Source: an uncultured Actinomycetes bacterium
Lineage (GTDB): Bacteria > Actinomycetota > Actinomycetes > Nanopelagicales > Nanopelagicaceae
NCBI GenBank assembly: GCA_903852585.1
Contig: CAINRG010000038.1
Span: 1-51,439, forward strand
Length of the DNA stretch: 51,439 nt
Reading direction: 5' to 3'
The notes beneath the pieces are model-generated. The model was not told where the DNA came from. It saw only the letters and a program-made list of their open reading frames with translations, and did no database searches. Below, one piece after another: positions 19,271-28,318 of the stretch (position 1 is its first letter; each line of letters begins with the position of its first letter). The translations under genes and the position numbers were made by a program.

Positions 19271-21259
19271 TTAAACCTGCGTGCGGTCTTTTACTGCAGA
19301 CAGGACTTCGGTGATTGCCTCGTCAATGGAGATTCCATTCTTTTGCTCACCATTGCGATAGCGGAATGAAACTGTGTTGGCCTTTTGATCTTCTTCTCCG
19401 GCAATCAACATAAATGGAATCTTCTCGAGCTGAGCGTTACGAATCTTTTTCTGCATGCGCTCATCGGCCGAATCCAGATCGATGCGGATTCCTTCTTTTC
19501 GCATGCGCGAAGCAATATCTTGGAGATACGGCAGAAATGCGTCAGCGACGGGAATAGCTCGAACTTGAACGGGAGCAAGCCATGGAGGGAATGCACCTGC
19601 GTAATGCTCGGTGAGAACTCCAAAAAAGCGTTCGATAGAACCGAAGAGTGCGCGGTGGATCATTACAGGCTGTTGTCTGGATCCATCGTTTGTCTGGTAT
19701 TCCAGTTCAAATCGTTGTGGAAGTTGGAAATCAACTTGAATCGTCGACATCTGCCAGGTGCGTCCGATTGCATCCTTTGCTTGAACAGAAATCTTTGGAC
19801 CATAAAACGCAGCCCCGCCAGGATCAAGCACAAGTTCGAGATTCTGCTTCTGTGCAGCTTGGCGAAGTGCTTCTGTCGCCGCTTCCCAGTCTTTGTCATC
19901 TCCGACAGATTTCTCTGGATTGCGAGTTGAAAGCTCGAGGTAGAAGTCATCGAGGCCATAGTCGCGAAGCAGATTGAGAACAAATGTAAGAAGCGAATCC
20001 AACTCTCCTGGCATCTGCTCCTTTGTGCAATAAATGTGGGCATCATCCTGAGTAAATCCACGTGCACGAGTTAAACCATGAATAACGCCGGATTTTTCAT
20101 ATCTATAGACAGTTCCAAATTCGAAAAGACGTAAAGGAAGTTGTCGATAGGAGCGACTACTTGATTTGTAAATCAGATTATGGAAGGGGCAATTCATGGG
20201 CTTCATGTAGTACTTCTGACCCGCCCTTTTGATAGTGCCATCTGCATGAAGTTCTTCATCCATCACCATAGGTGGATACATACCTTCGGAGTACCAATCC
20301 AAGTGGCCAGAAGTCTCAAAAAGAGCAGCTTTTGTTAAATGTGGAGAATAGACAAACTCGTAACCTTCTTCTTCATGGCGCCGACGCGAATAATCTTCCA
20401 TCGCGCGACGAACAATTCCGCCTTTAGGGTGGAAAACAGCGAGACCACTTCCAATCTCATCGGGAAAGGAGAAGAGATCTAATTCGCTTCCGAGGCGACG
20501 ATGATCACGCTTTTCAGCTTCGGCAAGAAGTGCCAGATGTGAATCCAGATCCTCTTGAGCAGCCCACGCTGTTCCGTAAATTCTTTGGAGCATCGGATTC
20601 TTTTCAGAACCACGCCAGTAGGCGGCAGCTGTTCGCATTAACTTAAAGGCAGGAATATGTTTTGTGGATGGAAGGTGCGGGCCACGACAAAGATCGCTCC
20701 ACACAGGTTGACCATCGCGTCCAAGATTGTCGTAAATAGTGAGCTCAGCTCCCCCGACCTCAACGCTGGACTCGTCATCACTTCCAGATTTCAAACCAAT
20801 TAATTCGCACTTGTAAGGCTCGTGAGCTAATTCTTTCAACGCATCAGATTCGGTGGTTACACGCCGACGAAATCGTTGACCTGCCTTGATGATTTTTCGC
20901 ATCGCAGATTCAAGTTTTTCAAGGTCGTCAGGAGTGAATGGTTTTTCAGGTTCAAAGTCGTAATAGAAGCCATCGGTAATTGGGGGTCCGATGCCAAGTT
21001 TTGTCTCTGGAAATACCTCTTGCACTGCTTGCGCTAACACGTGCGCAGTCGAGTGACGAAGAACGGCCAAACCTTCAGCCGAAGAGATTAAAACAGACTC
21101 AAGAACATCTCCATCATGAAGGTCGGTCCATAGGTCGCGAAGTTCACCATTGACCTTACAGACGACAACATCCGAGATTGGGGCGAAGATATGAGTGGGG
21201 CGCGTCTCTGGATCGATGAGTTCCTTCGAGCCATTTACCGTTACTGATATCTGTGACAT
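19271..21259 (-). CDS. thrS: Threonyl-tRNA synthetase
   Basis: 662 aa class II synthetase charging tRNA-Thr. It contains the N-terminal TGS domain ([11 protein letters not shown] onward), the editing domain with the [11 protein letters not shown] motif, the zinc-containing catalytic core ([32 protein letters not shown] as motif 2) and the C-terminal anticodon-binding domain starting around [12 protein letters not shown]. Full length, no damage. It lies 12 nt after pabC and 3 nt before the HIT gene. No T-box leader is present. Confidence 0.98.
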   Translation of the reverse strand: MSQISVTVNGSKELIDPETRPTHIFAPISDVVVCKVNGELRDLWTDLHDGDVLESVLISSAEGLAVLRHSTAHVLAQAVQEVFPETKLGIGPPITDGFYYDFEPEKPFTPDDLEKLESAMRKIIKAGQRFRRRVTTESDALKELAHEPYKCELIGLKSGSDDESSVEVGGAELTIYDNLGRDGQPVWSDLCRGPHLPSTKHIPAFKLMRTAAAYWRGSEKNPMLQRIYGTAWAAQEDLDSHLALLAEAEKRDHRRLGSELDLFSFPDEIGSGLAVFHPKGGIVRRAMEDYSRRRHEEEGYEFVYSPHLTKAALFETSGHLDWYSEGMYPPMVMDEELHADGTIKRAGQKYYMKPMNCPFHNLIYKSSSRSYRQLPLRLFEFGTVYRYEKSGVIHGLTRARGFTQDDAHIYCTKEQMPGELDSLLTFVLNLLRDYGLDDFYLELSTRNPEKSVGDDKDWEAATEALRQAAQKQNLELVLDPGGAAFYGPKISVQAKDAIGRTWQMSTIQVDFQLPQRFELEYQTNDGSRQQPVMIHRALFGSIERFFGVLTEHYAGAFPPWLAPVQVRAIPVADAFLPYLQDIASRMRKEGIRIDLDSADERMQKKIRNAQLEKIPFMLIAGEEDQKANTVSFRYRNGEQKNGISIDEAITEVLSAVKDRTQV

Positions 21260-21271
21260 GAGGTAAATCTA

Positions 21272-22066
21272 TCAAGAATTGGGGAGGGAGCGTGAGTTAA
21301 TCAGGTAATCGGCGCGAAGCTTCTCAGCGGCTGCAGTGATCTGGAACTTTTGAACTGCACCATTTTCATCATGAAGTTCTGTCACCAGATCGATTTCACG
21401 CATGCTCGAAAGAACATACATTCCGGTTGCGCTCTTTACATCTTCGACTGTGAGAACCGCTTCTTTAACATCCTTAAACCAATCCAAAAGAACGCCACGA
21501 ACTATCCCTGGCAAACATCCACTCGCCAAGGAGGGAGTGAGGAATGCTCCACGCTTTTCAATCAAGATATTCGCGAGCCCCGTTTCAACAATTTCAGCTC
21601 GCTCATTGAGATAGAGAAGGTCATCGCATCCACGAGAGTGGGCAAAGCGGAGGCCAAAGCTAGATTCGCCATAAGAAAGTGATTTCTTTCCCGTAAGGGA
21701 TGCATCGCTAAAACGAATCTTTGGTGAAAGAAATAATTTTTGAGGAAGAATCCGAAGTGGCGCTTGCTCGTGACTCAAAAGATATTGCCCATCAGGAAAG
21801 AGTGTTATTCGAAATCTGCCGCGGGCAATCCCCGATGTTCTCTCAAGAAGTAGGTCAATATTTCTGCGCATCGCGAGAAAGTCACCTTGCTCAAAAAGAA
21901 GTTCGCGCGAACAGTAAGCCAATCGCTCAAGGTGGCGGTCAAGAAAAAAGAGTGAACCATTTTCACTCTTGATGGTTTCAAAGAGGCCATCACCACGAAG
22001 AAGCGGGTGTCCGATGGCTGGAAGATTGAATTCTCCATCGGGATGCCCAGAGTACAAATAATTCAT
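21272..22066 (-). CDS. pabC: Class IV aminotransferase, probable aminodeoxychorismate lyase
   Basis: 264 aa fold-type IV PLP enzyme. The catalytic lysine lies in LTGKKSLSY (Lys127/128) and the PLP-supporting Glu161 in IVETGLANI; the N-terminus has RGDGLFETI. It is assigned as 4-amino-4-deoxychorismate lyase, which releases p-aminobenzoate and pyruvate, because it overlaps pabB by 4 nt. A D-amino acid or branched-chain aminotransferase role cannot be excluded from sequence alone. It is followed by thrS. Confidence 0.85.
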   Translation of the reverse strand: MNYLYSGHPDGEFNLPAIGHPLLRGDGLFETIKSENGSLFFLDRHLERLAYCSRELLFEQGDFLAMRRNIDLLLERTSGIARGRFRITLFPDGQYLLSHEQAPLRILPQKLFLSPKIRFSDASLTGKKSLSYGESSFGLRFAHSRGCDDLLYLNERAEIVETGLANILIEKRGAFLTPSLASGCLPGIVRGVLLDWFKDVKEAVLTVEDVKSATGMYVLSSMREIDLVTELHDENGAVQKFQITAAAEKLRADYLINSRSLPNS

Positions 22067-23076
22067 AGAGCCACCCCACCCTTTGCAATCGTCATCAATC
22101 GTCGAGCCTTGAGTTCAGTCTCTTCCCATTCTTCTACAGGATCACTTCCCCATGTGATGCCCGCTCCGGTGCCAAAGTGAACTTCTTTTTCATCCTGCCA
22201 AAAAATACGAATTCCAACGGAAATTTCACCGGTGATCACCGCTCCACGCTTTTCAATCCATCCTAATAATCCACAGTAAGGACCCCGAACTCCTTCGTTG
22301 AGGGCGATATATTTTTTTGCGCTTGATTTTGGAGCTCCGGAAATTGAACCGGCTGGAAGCATCGCATCTGAAAAAGTTCTCCATGAAAAGTCGGATTTCA
22401 ATCGACCCACAACATCACTGACAAGGTGGAAAAGTCCTGGATGTTTCTCAACCCCCAACAGACGAGAGACATCCACAGTGCCTGCTTCGCAAATGCGACT
22501 CAGGTCATTACGAATAAGATCCACAATCATGACATTTTCAGATTGATCCTTCTCTCCAAATGATTGATTCACAGATGTTCCCTTAATGGGGCTGGACTGA
22601 ATCTGAATACCTTCTGAGCTTGTTCTCAGAGAGAGGAATAATTCAGGGGAAGCAGAGGCAATTTCAATATCGCCAACGCCTAAATAGGAAGCATATGGGG
22701 CTGGATTTTCCGTGAGTATCTTTTTAAAAAGACCACGAAGTGAAGGGGCGCGAGTTGTTGAAAGAATTCGACAGGCGTTTACTTGATAAATATCGCCTTG
22801 AGCAATTGCATCACGCATCCTGGAGACATAATCAATGTATTCATTTTTTTTCTGCGAGGAGTTCCAAGGAGTTGAGATGCCATCCCATGGCGATGGTGGA
22901 AAATCTTCGATCTCAACATTCTGAAATTTCACGAGTGTCCATCGACCTTCGTAATCGACTTGAATCGCCCAAAAGCCATCTTCCTCAAGAGATGCTGGAT
23001 CGTGGGAAATCTCAAGAACGCCGGTTGCAAGGCGACCGCTCATCCAAAAGAGTGGTGAATCCCCGGTCGTATTCAT
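22063..23076 (-). CDS. pabB: Aminodeoxychorismate synthase component I
   Basis: 337 aa chorismate-utilising enzyme converting chorismate and ammonia to 4-amino-4-deoxychorismate for folate. The PIKGT motif with Lys165 is diagnostic for PabB; TrpE-type enzymes have Ala there. Other landmarks are GDIYQVNACR (94-103), VDLIRNDLSRICEAGTV, SISGAPK and the C-terminal GAGITWGSDP. It is shorter than typical PabB (about 450 aa), chiefly in the N-terminal part. No pabA is in the window. The ATG has no Shine-Dalgarno; TAGGTT lies six nt upstream. Confidence 0.93.
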   Translation of the reverse strand: MNTTGDSPLFWMSGRLATGVLEISHDPASLEEDGFWAIQVDYEGRWTLVKFQNVEIEDFPPSPWDGISTPWNSSQKKNEYIDYVSRMRDAIAQGDIYQVNACRILSTTRAPSLRGLFKKILTENPAPYASYLGVGDIEIASASPELFLSLRTSSEGIQIQSSPIKGTSVNQSFGEKDQSENVMIVDLIRNDLSRICEAGTVDVSRLLGVEKHPGLFHLVSDVVGRLKSDFSWRTFSDAMLPAGSISGAPKSSAKKYIALNEGVRGPYCGLLGWIEKRGAVITGEISVGIRIFWQDEKEVHFGTGAGITWGSDPVEEWEETELKARRLMTIAKGGVAL

Positions 23077-23082
23077 ACGGTA

Positions 23083-23088
23083 AACCTA
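23083..23088 (-). promoter_or_regulatory. Predicted -10 element, leaderless pabB promoter
   Basis: On the minus strand TAGGTT, spacer TACCGT, then the pabB ATG. The six-nt spacing predicts a transcript beginning at the start codon. The first copy of a nine-base direct repeat overlaps this element. Confidence 0.5.
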
Positions 23089-23126
23089 GTTGAACCCTTG
23101 TGGAAACTGGTTGAATCCTGGTTAAA
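23086..23126. repeat. Three direct repeats upstream of pabB
   Basis: CTAGTTGAA at 23086, CTGGTTGAA at 23107 and CTGGTTAAA at 23118 on the plus strand: consensus CTRGTTRAA, spaced 21 and 11 bp, close to two and one helical turns. They lie over and just upstream of the predicted pabB -10, where a regulator could bind. No known regulator motif was recognised. Confidence 0.45.
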
Positions 23127-23190
23127 CCCAAGAGAAGCGCTCTCCCACTTCTCCCATTTCTGCGATTGGCGAGCTCCCCACTCGGTGCGG

Positions 23191-23196
23191 TAGATT
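23191..23196 (+). promoter_or_regulatory. Possible -10 element for tRNA-Gly/Cys
   Basis: TAGATT at 23191-23196 has a weak TTGGCG at 23166-23171, 19 bp upstream. It would start transcription about 25 nt before tRNA-Gly. Weak evidence. Confidence 0.3.
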
Positions 23197-23227
23197 TCCC
23201 CTCTGCTCGAAAGGGCAGGTAGTACAT

Positions 23228-23300
23228 GCGGACGTAGCGCAGTTGGTAGCGCGGAACCTTGCCAAGGTTCAGGTCGCCGGTTCGAACCCGGTCGTCCGCT
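23228..23300 (+). tRNA. tRNA-Gly (GCC)
   Basis: Complete cloverleaf. Acceptor GCGGACG pairs with CGTCCGC, the anticodon loop TTGCCAA carries GCC (reads GGC/GGU glycine codons), the T loop is TTCGAAC and the discriminator base is T, as usual for glycine. CCA is not encoded. It lies 32 nt upstream of tRNA-Cys and is probably co-transcribed with it. Confidence 0.97.
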
Positions 23301-23332
23301 CTCAGTCGGTTACCCAGCTCAATAAAAAAGAT

Positions 23333-23406
23333 GGTCGGATGGCCGAGAGGCGAGGCTCAGGACTGCAAATCCTGCTACACGGGTTCAAATCCCGTTCCGA
23401 CCTCCA
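23333..23406 (+). tRNA. tRNA-Cys (GCA)
   Basis: Acceptor GGTCGGA pairs with TCCGACC. The anticodon stem CAGGA/TCCTG encloses the loop CTGCAAA with anticodon GCA. The discriminator is T at 23403, as required for cysteine, and CCA is encoded at 23404-23406. The T loop is TTCAAAT. Confidence 0.97.
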
Positions 23407-23456
23407 TAATTAGAAAGTGCAGATCGTGGAACGAGTAATGGAAGGGAGTAGAAGAA

Positions 23457-23813
23457 ATGTCAGATGGTCCTAATCGTCCATGGGGTCGATACGAAGTTTT
23501 GCAAGACCTTCCTACTCACAAGGTAAAAGCAATCTGGGTAGATCCAGGAAAGCGCCTCTCTTACCAACGCCACCAACATCGAAGCGAGCACTGGTACATC
23601 GTTTACGGAACAGCTGAAGTAGTTGTGAACGATGTCTCCTCGATTTTAGAAGCTGGCAGTACGGTCACGGTCCAGACTGGCGAGCTACATCGAATTGGAA
23701 ATGTCGGCAAAGTTCCTATGCTTTTTATCGAGGTCCAAACCGGAACATACTTCGGAGAAGACGATATTGAGCGCATTCAGGACGACTATGGTCGCGATGA
23801 AGACGCTAAATAA
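23457..23813 (+). CDS. Cupin, mannose-6-phosphate isomerase type II-like
   Basis: 118 aa single cupin domain resembling the isomerase half of type II mannose-6-phosphate isomerases: PWGRYEVL (8-15), LSYQRHQHRSEHWYIVYG with the metal-binding His cluster (35-52), and GELHRIGNVG with the later His. If active it would interconvert mannose and fructose 6-phosphates, upstream of the GDP-mannose used by the PimA-like enzyme; this link is inference. It sits between tRNA-Cys and tRNA-Val on the same strand. A GAAGGGAG-AGAAGAA purine run precedes the ATG. Confidence 0.85.
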   Translation: MSDGPNRPWGRYEVLQDLPTHKVKAIWVDPGKRLSYQRHQHRSEHWYIVYGTAEVVVNDVSSILEAGSTVTVQTGELHRIGNVGKVPMLFIEVQTGTYFGEDDIERIQDDYGRDEDAK

Positions 23814-23879
23814 TTAGGTTAAGATTTCCCAGTACAAGAACGAAGAGAATCAAGAACAGCTAGAAATCAAGAAAAGCAA

Positions 23880-23954
23880 GGATCGTTGGCTCAGCGGTAG
23901 AGCACCACATTGACATTGTGGGGGTCACTGGTTCGATCCCAGTACGGTCCACCA
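23880..23954 (+). tRNA. tRNA-Val (GAC)
   Basis: Acceptor GGATCGT pairs with ACGGTCC (one G-T wobble). The anticodon stem CCACA/TGTGG encloses TTGACAT with anticodon GAC. The discriminator is A at 23951 and CCA is encoded at 23952-23954. It ends only four nt from the stop of the convergent DMT permease gene. Confidence 0.97.
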
Positions 23955-23958
23955 AAAA

Positions 23959-24825
23959 CTATTTCGAATGAACACTCTTTCTCATCACCAAAAACACTCC
24001 TAGGGCAGTCAGTGCTATCCCCAGAAAATCTAGTTTTGATAATTTCTCGTTGAAGAGAAAATAGGCCTCAATGGCAGTCGCAGGTGGAACGAGATAGAGA
24101 AGCGAAGAAACACCCGCAGCGCTTCCACTCTTCAGAAGTGTCAGAAGGATCAGAATTGCACCGACTGATAACGCCACAATGAGCCAGACGAGTGCAAAGA
24201 TGAATTTACCGGTCCATAAAATATGAAATCCGCTTGTGATGGATGCTGCGCATAAGAAAAGTGACGCCGCGACCACGTATTGAAAAGCTGTTCCTGCAAG
24301 AAGTGGAACCGATCCCCCAGATTTCTTCTGAACAAGAGTTGCAGTCGTGCTGCCCGCTAAGGAAAGTAGAACAGCAACTATGCCAGCAATCGTCATATGC
24401 GATGTCACTTCAAAAGCTGGACTCAAAACGATGAGAACTCCCGAGAACCCGCAGATGAGCCCGACAAGCTGCTTTGGCCTTATAGATTCTCCCAAAACTT
24501 TGACTCCGATGATTGAAACGAGAATCGGTTGAAGACTTGTCACGGTTGCAGCAATTCCAGCTGGCACCCCTTTACTAATTCCATAAAATACGCCGCCTAG
24601 ATATGCAAAATGAAGTGTTGCACCAACGATTGTGGAAAGTTTTAATTCTTGACGTGTTAAAGAAATTTTAGAATGAGTAAGCGCTGCATACGCATAAAGC
24701 AACACTGCTGCAATTGCCACACGAATGGCAAGAAAGATAAATGGATCTGCAAATGGAAGTCCGTACTTTGCGCCCACAAATCCCGTGCTCCAAAGGGCAA
24801 CGAAGAGAAGCGGGGCAAAACTCAT
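23959..24825 (-). CDS. DMT-family (EamA) permease
   Basis: 288 aa integral membrane protein with about ten helices in two EamA repeats (about 1-135 and 145-285), the drug/metabolite transporter design used for export of amino acids and small metabolites. The first helix carries LLFVALWSTGFVGAKYGLPF, typical of the family. The substrate is unknown. It follows the isochorismatase-like gene by two nt and is the last gene of the three-gene set that begins with the cysteine-synthase-like enzyme, which suggests it moves a metabolite of that set. Confidence 0.9.
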   Translation of the reverse strand: MSFAPLLFVALWSTGFVGAKYGLPFADPFIFLAIRVAIAAVLLYAYAALTHSKISLTRQELKLSTIVGATLHFAYLGGVFYGISKGVPAGIAATVTSLQPILVSIIGVKVLGESIRPKQLVGLICGFSGVLIVLSPAFEVTSHMTIAGIVAVLLSLAGSTTATLVQKKSGGSVPLLAGTAFQYVVAASLFLCAASITSGFHILWTGKFIFALVWLIVALSVGAILILLTLLKSGSAAGVSSLLYLVPPATAIEAYFLFNEKLSKLDFLGIALTALGVFLVMRKSVHSK

Positions 24826-24827
24826 TT

Positions 24828-25337
24828 CTAGAAGAAAACCTCGCTTGTTGGAAGTACTTTTCCTACGAGGGCAAAGGATCGATTCTTCTCTTCGATGATC
24901 GATTCTGCCTTCGCCGAAGGATTATCTTCTGTCGTATGCGCATCACTCACGAGGGTGACTTCAAATCCATTCTCCACCCCAGCCCTTGACGTCGCGTTAA
25001 TACACATATCTGTCTGAGCACCAGTAATAACAAGAGAGGTAATTCCAAGTCTTTTCAACTGCTCGGAAAGGTCTGTCTCTTCAAATGAACTTGGGTGTGT
25101 TTTATAAATTCGAACATCCTCGGCCTTTGGTTGTAATTCATCCACAAAATCCCAACCAGGAGTGTTCTTTATAAGAAAGTCGTCTGAATGTTGAACCCAA
25201 ATGACAGGTGTATCTGAAGTGCGTGCTTGTGAAATCAAGGAATTGATATTTGAAGTCACTGTGCTTGTGCGTACCGCATTCGCCACGACATCCTTCTGCA
25301 CGTCGATCACCATGAGAGCTATTTTCTGAGTGGACAT
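24828..25337 (-). CDS. Isochorismatase-like cysteine hydrolase
   Basis: 169 aa hydrolase of the isochorismatase/nicotinamidase fold. The catalytic triad is visible: Asp12 in MVIDVQKD, Lys79 in RIYKTHPSSFE and Cys112 in GAQTDMCINATSRAG. The substrate is unknown; the family includes nicotinamidases, ureidoacrylate and carbamoyl hydrolases. The ATG at 25337 is chosen because it overlaps the upstream stop as TAATG. A longer frame starting with TTG at 25355 lies inside the upstream gene and is less likely. Confidence 0.9.
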   Translation of the reverse strand: MSTQKIALMVIDVQKDVVANAVRTSTVTSNINSLISQARTSDTPVIWVQHSDDFLIKNTPGWDFVDELQPKAEDVRIYKTHPSSFEETDLSEQLKRLGITSLVITGAQTDMCINATSRAGVENGFEVTLVSDAHTTEDNPSAKAESIIEEKNRSFALVGKVLPTSEVFF

Positions 25338-26224
25338 TAGATGTACTTTAGCCAATAGTCGTTAATGTATTTCTCACCTTCATCGCAGAAAAATGTCACA
25401 ACAGTCTCAAGACCCATTTCTTCCTTCAATTGCTTTGCTGCAAGCATATGAGCGCCCGATGAAGGTCCAACAAAGATTCCGTGCGTGCGAGCCAACCGGC
25501 GGGTCTCTGCCACCGCCTCATCTGAATGAATATGAATAAATCCATCAATCTCGGCGCTATGTCGCTCGATGATTCCTGGCACGAAGCCATCGGAAATTCC
25601 TTCAATCAAGTGTTTTGCCACTTCACCACATGCAATGGTGCACGATTCAGAAGGCTCAAGGGCATAGCTTTTACACTCTGGATTTACTTCTTTAAAAGCA
25701 CTTCCAACACCAATTAACGTTCCTCCGGTTCCAACTCCCCCAACGACTAAATCTGGTTTTGAAGAAAGTTGTTTCAAAATTTCTTGACCAAGCCAGTCGT
25801 GATTTTCTGTCACATTCCATTCAGAATCAAATTGCTGAGGGGCATAAAATCCTGGTTTGTTGGCAAGTCGGCGGACCTCATCCAGAGCGCTATTCACGTG
25901 AAAGTCTCCGAGGGTTCTCACTTCTGCACCAAACGCACGTGAGATCGCTGTTCGTTCCTGACTGAGTCCCTCTGGCATTACGACGAGCATTTTGTAACCC
26001 TTAACAGCAGCAACCATGCTCATTGCATTTCCAGTATTTCCACTACTCGCTTCGACAATTGTGTCTCCGGGATGAAGAAGTCCTTCTTTCTCGGCACGTT
26101 CAATCATGTACTTAGCGATGCGCGCCTTTATGGAACCCGATGGATTTAAATATTCCATTTTTACAAAAATGCCATCAATGTTCAGAAGTGGTGTATTCCC
26201 GATTGCATCAAGAATTGTTTCCAT
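25337..26224 (-). CDS. Cysteine synthase-like PLP enzyme
   Basis: 295 aa fold-type II PLP enzyme of the O-acetylserine sulfhydrylase/cystathionine beta-synthase family. The PLP lysine is Lys33 in NPSGSIKARIA, and the pyridine-binding loop appears as EASSGNTGNAM rather than the common PTSGNTGIGLA. The phosphate loop GGVGTGGTLIG is intact. The loop that usually reads N..H...TGPEI is changed to NVTENHDWLGQEI, so the sulfur or acceptor substrate may differ from classic CysK. It is leaderless by prediction and starts a set with an isochorismatase-like hydrolase and a DMT permease. Confidence 0.9.
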   Translation of the reverse strand: METILDAIGNTPLLNIDGIFVKMEYLNPSGSIKARIAKYMIERAEKEGLLHPGDTIVEASSGNTGNAMSMVAAVKGYKMLVVMPEGLSQERTAISRAFGAEVRTLGDFHVNSALDEVRRLANKPGFYAPQQFDSEWNVTENHDWLGQEILKQLSSKPDLVVGGVGTGGTLIGVGSAFKEVNPECKSYALEPSESCTIACGEVAKHLIEGISDGFVPGIIERHSAEIDGFIHIHSDEAVAETRRLARTHGIFVGPSSGAHMLAAKQLKEEMGLETVVTFFCDEGEKYINDYWLKYI

Positions 26225-26230
26225 GCGTGG

Positions 26231-26236
26231 ACGCTA
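26231..26236 (-). promoter_or_regulatory. Predicted -10 element, leaderless cysteine-synthase-like operon
   Basis: Minus strand TAGCGT, six-nt spacer CCACGC, then ATG. Together with the plus-strand TATACT at 26259-26264 it makes a compact divergent promoter of about 50 bp. Confidence 0.5.
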
Positions 26237-26258
26237 TCAACTTTGAGGTCCAAAGGTC

Positions 26259-26264
26259 TATACT
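26259..26264 (+). promoter_or_regulatory. Predicted -10 element for the FAD oxidoreductase gene
   Basis: TATACT lies nine nt before the GTG at 26274, which would give a leader of only two or three bases. No good Shine-Dalgarno is seen. Confidence 0.4.
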
Positions 26265-26273
26265 CGAAGAACC

Positions 26274-27686
26274 GTGGCTGCCATCGACCCCTACATTCTT
26301 AAGCATCTTTCCAATATGCAGCCCGAGCTTTATTGGCTGGATTCAGACCCACTCGAACCTCAGCCGCATTCACTTCTCATTGGTGATGTCACCACAGATC
26401 TCTGCATTGTCGGAGCCGGCTATACAGGTTTATGGACTGCACTCATTGCAAAACAGAGAAATCCAGAACGCGACGTCGTCATCATAGAAAAGAGTTGGAC
26501 GGGCGCTGGCGCATCTGGTCGCAATGGAGGATTTTGCAATAACTCACTTACACACGGATTCGTCAATGGATATGCGCGCTTCAAGGATGAGATGGCCACC
26601 ATCGAACGTCTTGGTCGCGAAAATATGGATGCCATTGAAGAGACGGTAAAGGAATTTGGAATTGATTGCGATTGGCACCGCACCGGAGAGCTTCGCGTTG
26701 CTGATGCAGAATGGCAGATGCCCCAACTGATTGAAGAAGCAAAGCTACGAAATCAATTTGGTGACCATGTAGAAGTGCTCACAAAAGAAGAGACTCAGGC
26801 ACGCGTTCACTCTCCTACATATACAGGCGCATTGTGGGATCCGGACGGGACCGCACTTGTTGATCCCGCAAGGCTTGTTTGGGGTCTAGAAAGAGCCTGT
26901 CTCAAACTTGGCGTTAAAATTTATGAGAATTCTGAAGTGACCTCATTGGAGCGAACTCGCGAGGGAATGATTGTTCACTCCCCTTACGGAAGCATCTACG
27001 CACAAAAGGTCGCCCTTGCAACAAATGTCTTCCCATCACTTGTGCGAAGCGCCCGTAAATATGTTGTCCCTGTCTACGATTTTCAATTAGTGACTGAACC
27101 TCTTACGCCAGAACAGCATGAAGCGATCGGATGGAATGGGCGCGAGGGAATATCTGAATCGAGAAATCAATTCCACTATTACAGAATGACAGCAGATGGA
27201 GAAATATTGTGGGGAGGTTACGATGCTATCTACAACTTCCGCGGAAAAGTTCGCCACGAATACGAGACATCTGCAGATACATATGCACATTTAGCTGCCG
27301 ACTTTCTTGACACATTCCCACAATTAAAAGGCATTAAGTTCACCCATGGTTGGGGTGGAGCAATCGATACATGTTCACGATTCTCACCTTTCTGGGGAAC
27401 CGCACATAAAGGACGAGTTACCTACGTTCTTGGGTTCACAGGGCTTGGCGTTGCTGCAACCCGTTTTGGTGCGGATGTGATGTTGGATCTTCTTGACGGT
27501 CTCGATACCGAGCGAACTCGTTTGAAGATGGTGCGAAAGAAGCCAATTCCATTCCCACCAGAGCCACTACGTTGGTTCTTTATTCGCCTTACACAATGGT
27601 CGATAAATCGCGCCGACCACCATGAAGGAAAACGCAATCTCTGGCTTCGCTTACTCGACTCCATCGGATTGGGATTCGACTCATAA
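26274..27686 (+). CDS. FAD-dependent oxidoreductase (DAO family)
   Basis: 470 aa flavoprotein of the D-amino-acid-oxidase/glycine-oxidase/gamma-glutamylputrescine-oxidase superfamily. The N-terminal Rossmann motif is DLCIVGAGYTGLWTAL (about 42-57), followed by GASGRNGGFCNNS and a C-terminal FAD contact GFTGLGVAATRFGADV. It probably oxidises an amine or secondary amino acid; which one cannot be read. The start is the GTG at 26274, giving the usual N-terminal extension (ELYWLDSDPLEPQPHSLL). It is divergent from the cysteine-synthase-like operon, with which it may share regulation. Confidence 0.9.
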   Translation: MAAIDPYILKHLSNMQPELYWLDSDPLEPQPHSLLIGDVTTDLCIVGAGYTGLWTALIAKQRNPERDVVIIEKSWTGAGASGRNGGFCNNSLTHGFVNGYARFKDEMATIERLGRENMDAIEETVKEFGIDCDWHRTGELRVADAEWQMPQLIEEAKLRNQFGDHVEVLTKEETQARVHSPTYTGALWDPDGTALVDPARLVWGLERACLKLGVKIYENSEVTSLERTREGMIVHSPYGSIYAQKVALATNVFPSLVRSARKYVVPVYDFQLVTEPLTPEQHEAIGWNGREGISESRNQFHYYRMTADGEILWGGYDAIYNFRGKVRHEYETSADTYAHLAADFLDTFPQLKGIKFTHGWGGAIDTCSRFSPFWGTAHKGRVTYVLGFTGLGVAATRFGADVMLDLLDGLDTERTRLKMVRKKPIPFPPEPLRWFFIRLTQWSINRADHHEGKRNLWLRLLDSIGLGFDS

Positions 27687-27727
27687 GAAGCGCATCTGTC
27701 AGTGGAATAAAGTAGATTTACAACACT

Positions 27728-28318
27728 ATGGATACCCCCCTCAATGTGACGACCTTTGTTGTTGTCGATCTTGAGACAACCGGTGGGGCGCCTTTTGGCG
27801 GAAGCGAAATCACCGAATTCGGCGCCGTAAAAGTCTGTGGCGGGGAAGTAATCGATGAATTCTCAACCTTCGTAAGACCCGATGGCGCGATTCCAGAATT
27901 CATCACCGATTTAACGGGAATTACCGATGAAATGGTTGCTGACGCCCCAGGTATTGACTCTGTCTTTCCCGATTTTATGCATTGGTGTGGGTCGCACAAA
28001 GAGACGGTATTGATTGCGCATAACGCCCCTTTTGATATTAGTTTTCTTAAGGCGGCTGCTTCAAAGCTTGAGATGCCGTGGCCGGATTTTTTTATTCTCG
28101 ATACCGTACGAATTGCTCGACATACCGTCGATCGCGATGAAGTTCCAAATTACAAACTAGGTACGCTCGCCGAATTTTTTCAGACAAAGGTACAACCAAC
28201 TCACCGGGCACTTGATGATGCGCAGACTACCGTTGAAATATTTCACCGACTTATTGAACGGCTGGGCACGCAGGTTTCAACTGTGAAAGAACTTCAGAGC
28301 TTTAAGCGGGGAAAATAG
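27728..28318 (+). CDS. DnaQ-like 3'-5' exonuclease
   Basis: 196 aa DEDDh exonuclease domain, as in the DNA polymerase III epsilon subunit. Catalytic residues are Asp14 and Glu16 in VVDLETTGG, Asp103 in NAPFDISFL, and His159 with Asp163/164 in THRALDDAQTT. There is no additional domain, so it may be a stand-alone proofreading or repair nuclease, or the epsilon subunit itself. TAGATT lies nine nt before the ATG, with no Shine-Dalgarno. Its 3' end overlaps trpD by 17 bp tail to tail. Confidence 0.92.
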   Translation: MDTPLNVTTFVVVDLETTGGAPFGGSEITEFGAVKVCGGEVIDEFSTFVRPDGAIPEFITDLTGITDEMVADAPGIDSVFPDFMHWCGSHKETVLIAHNAPFDISFLKAAASKLEMPWPDFFILDTVRIARHTVDRDEVPNYKLGTLAEFFQTKVQPTHRALDDAQTTVEIFHRLIERLGTQVSTVKELQSFKRGK

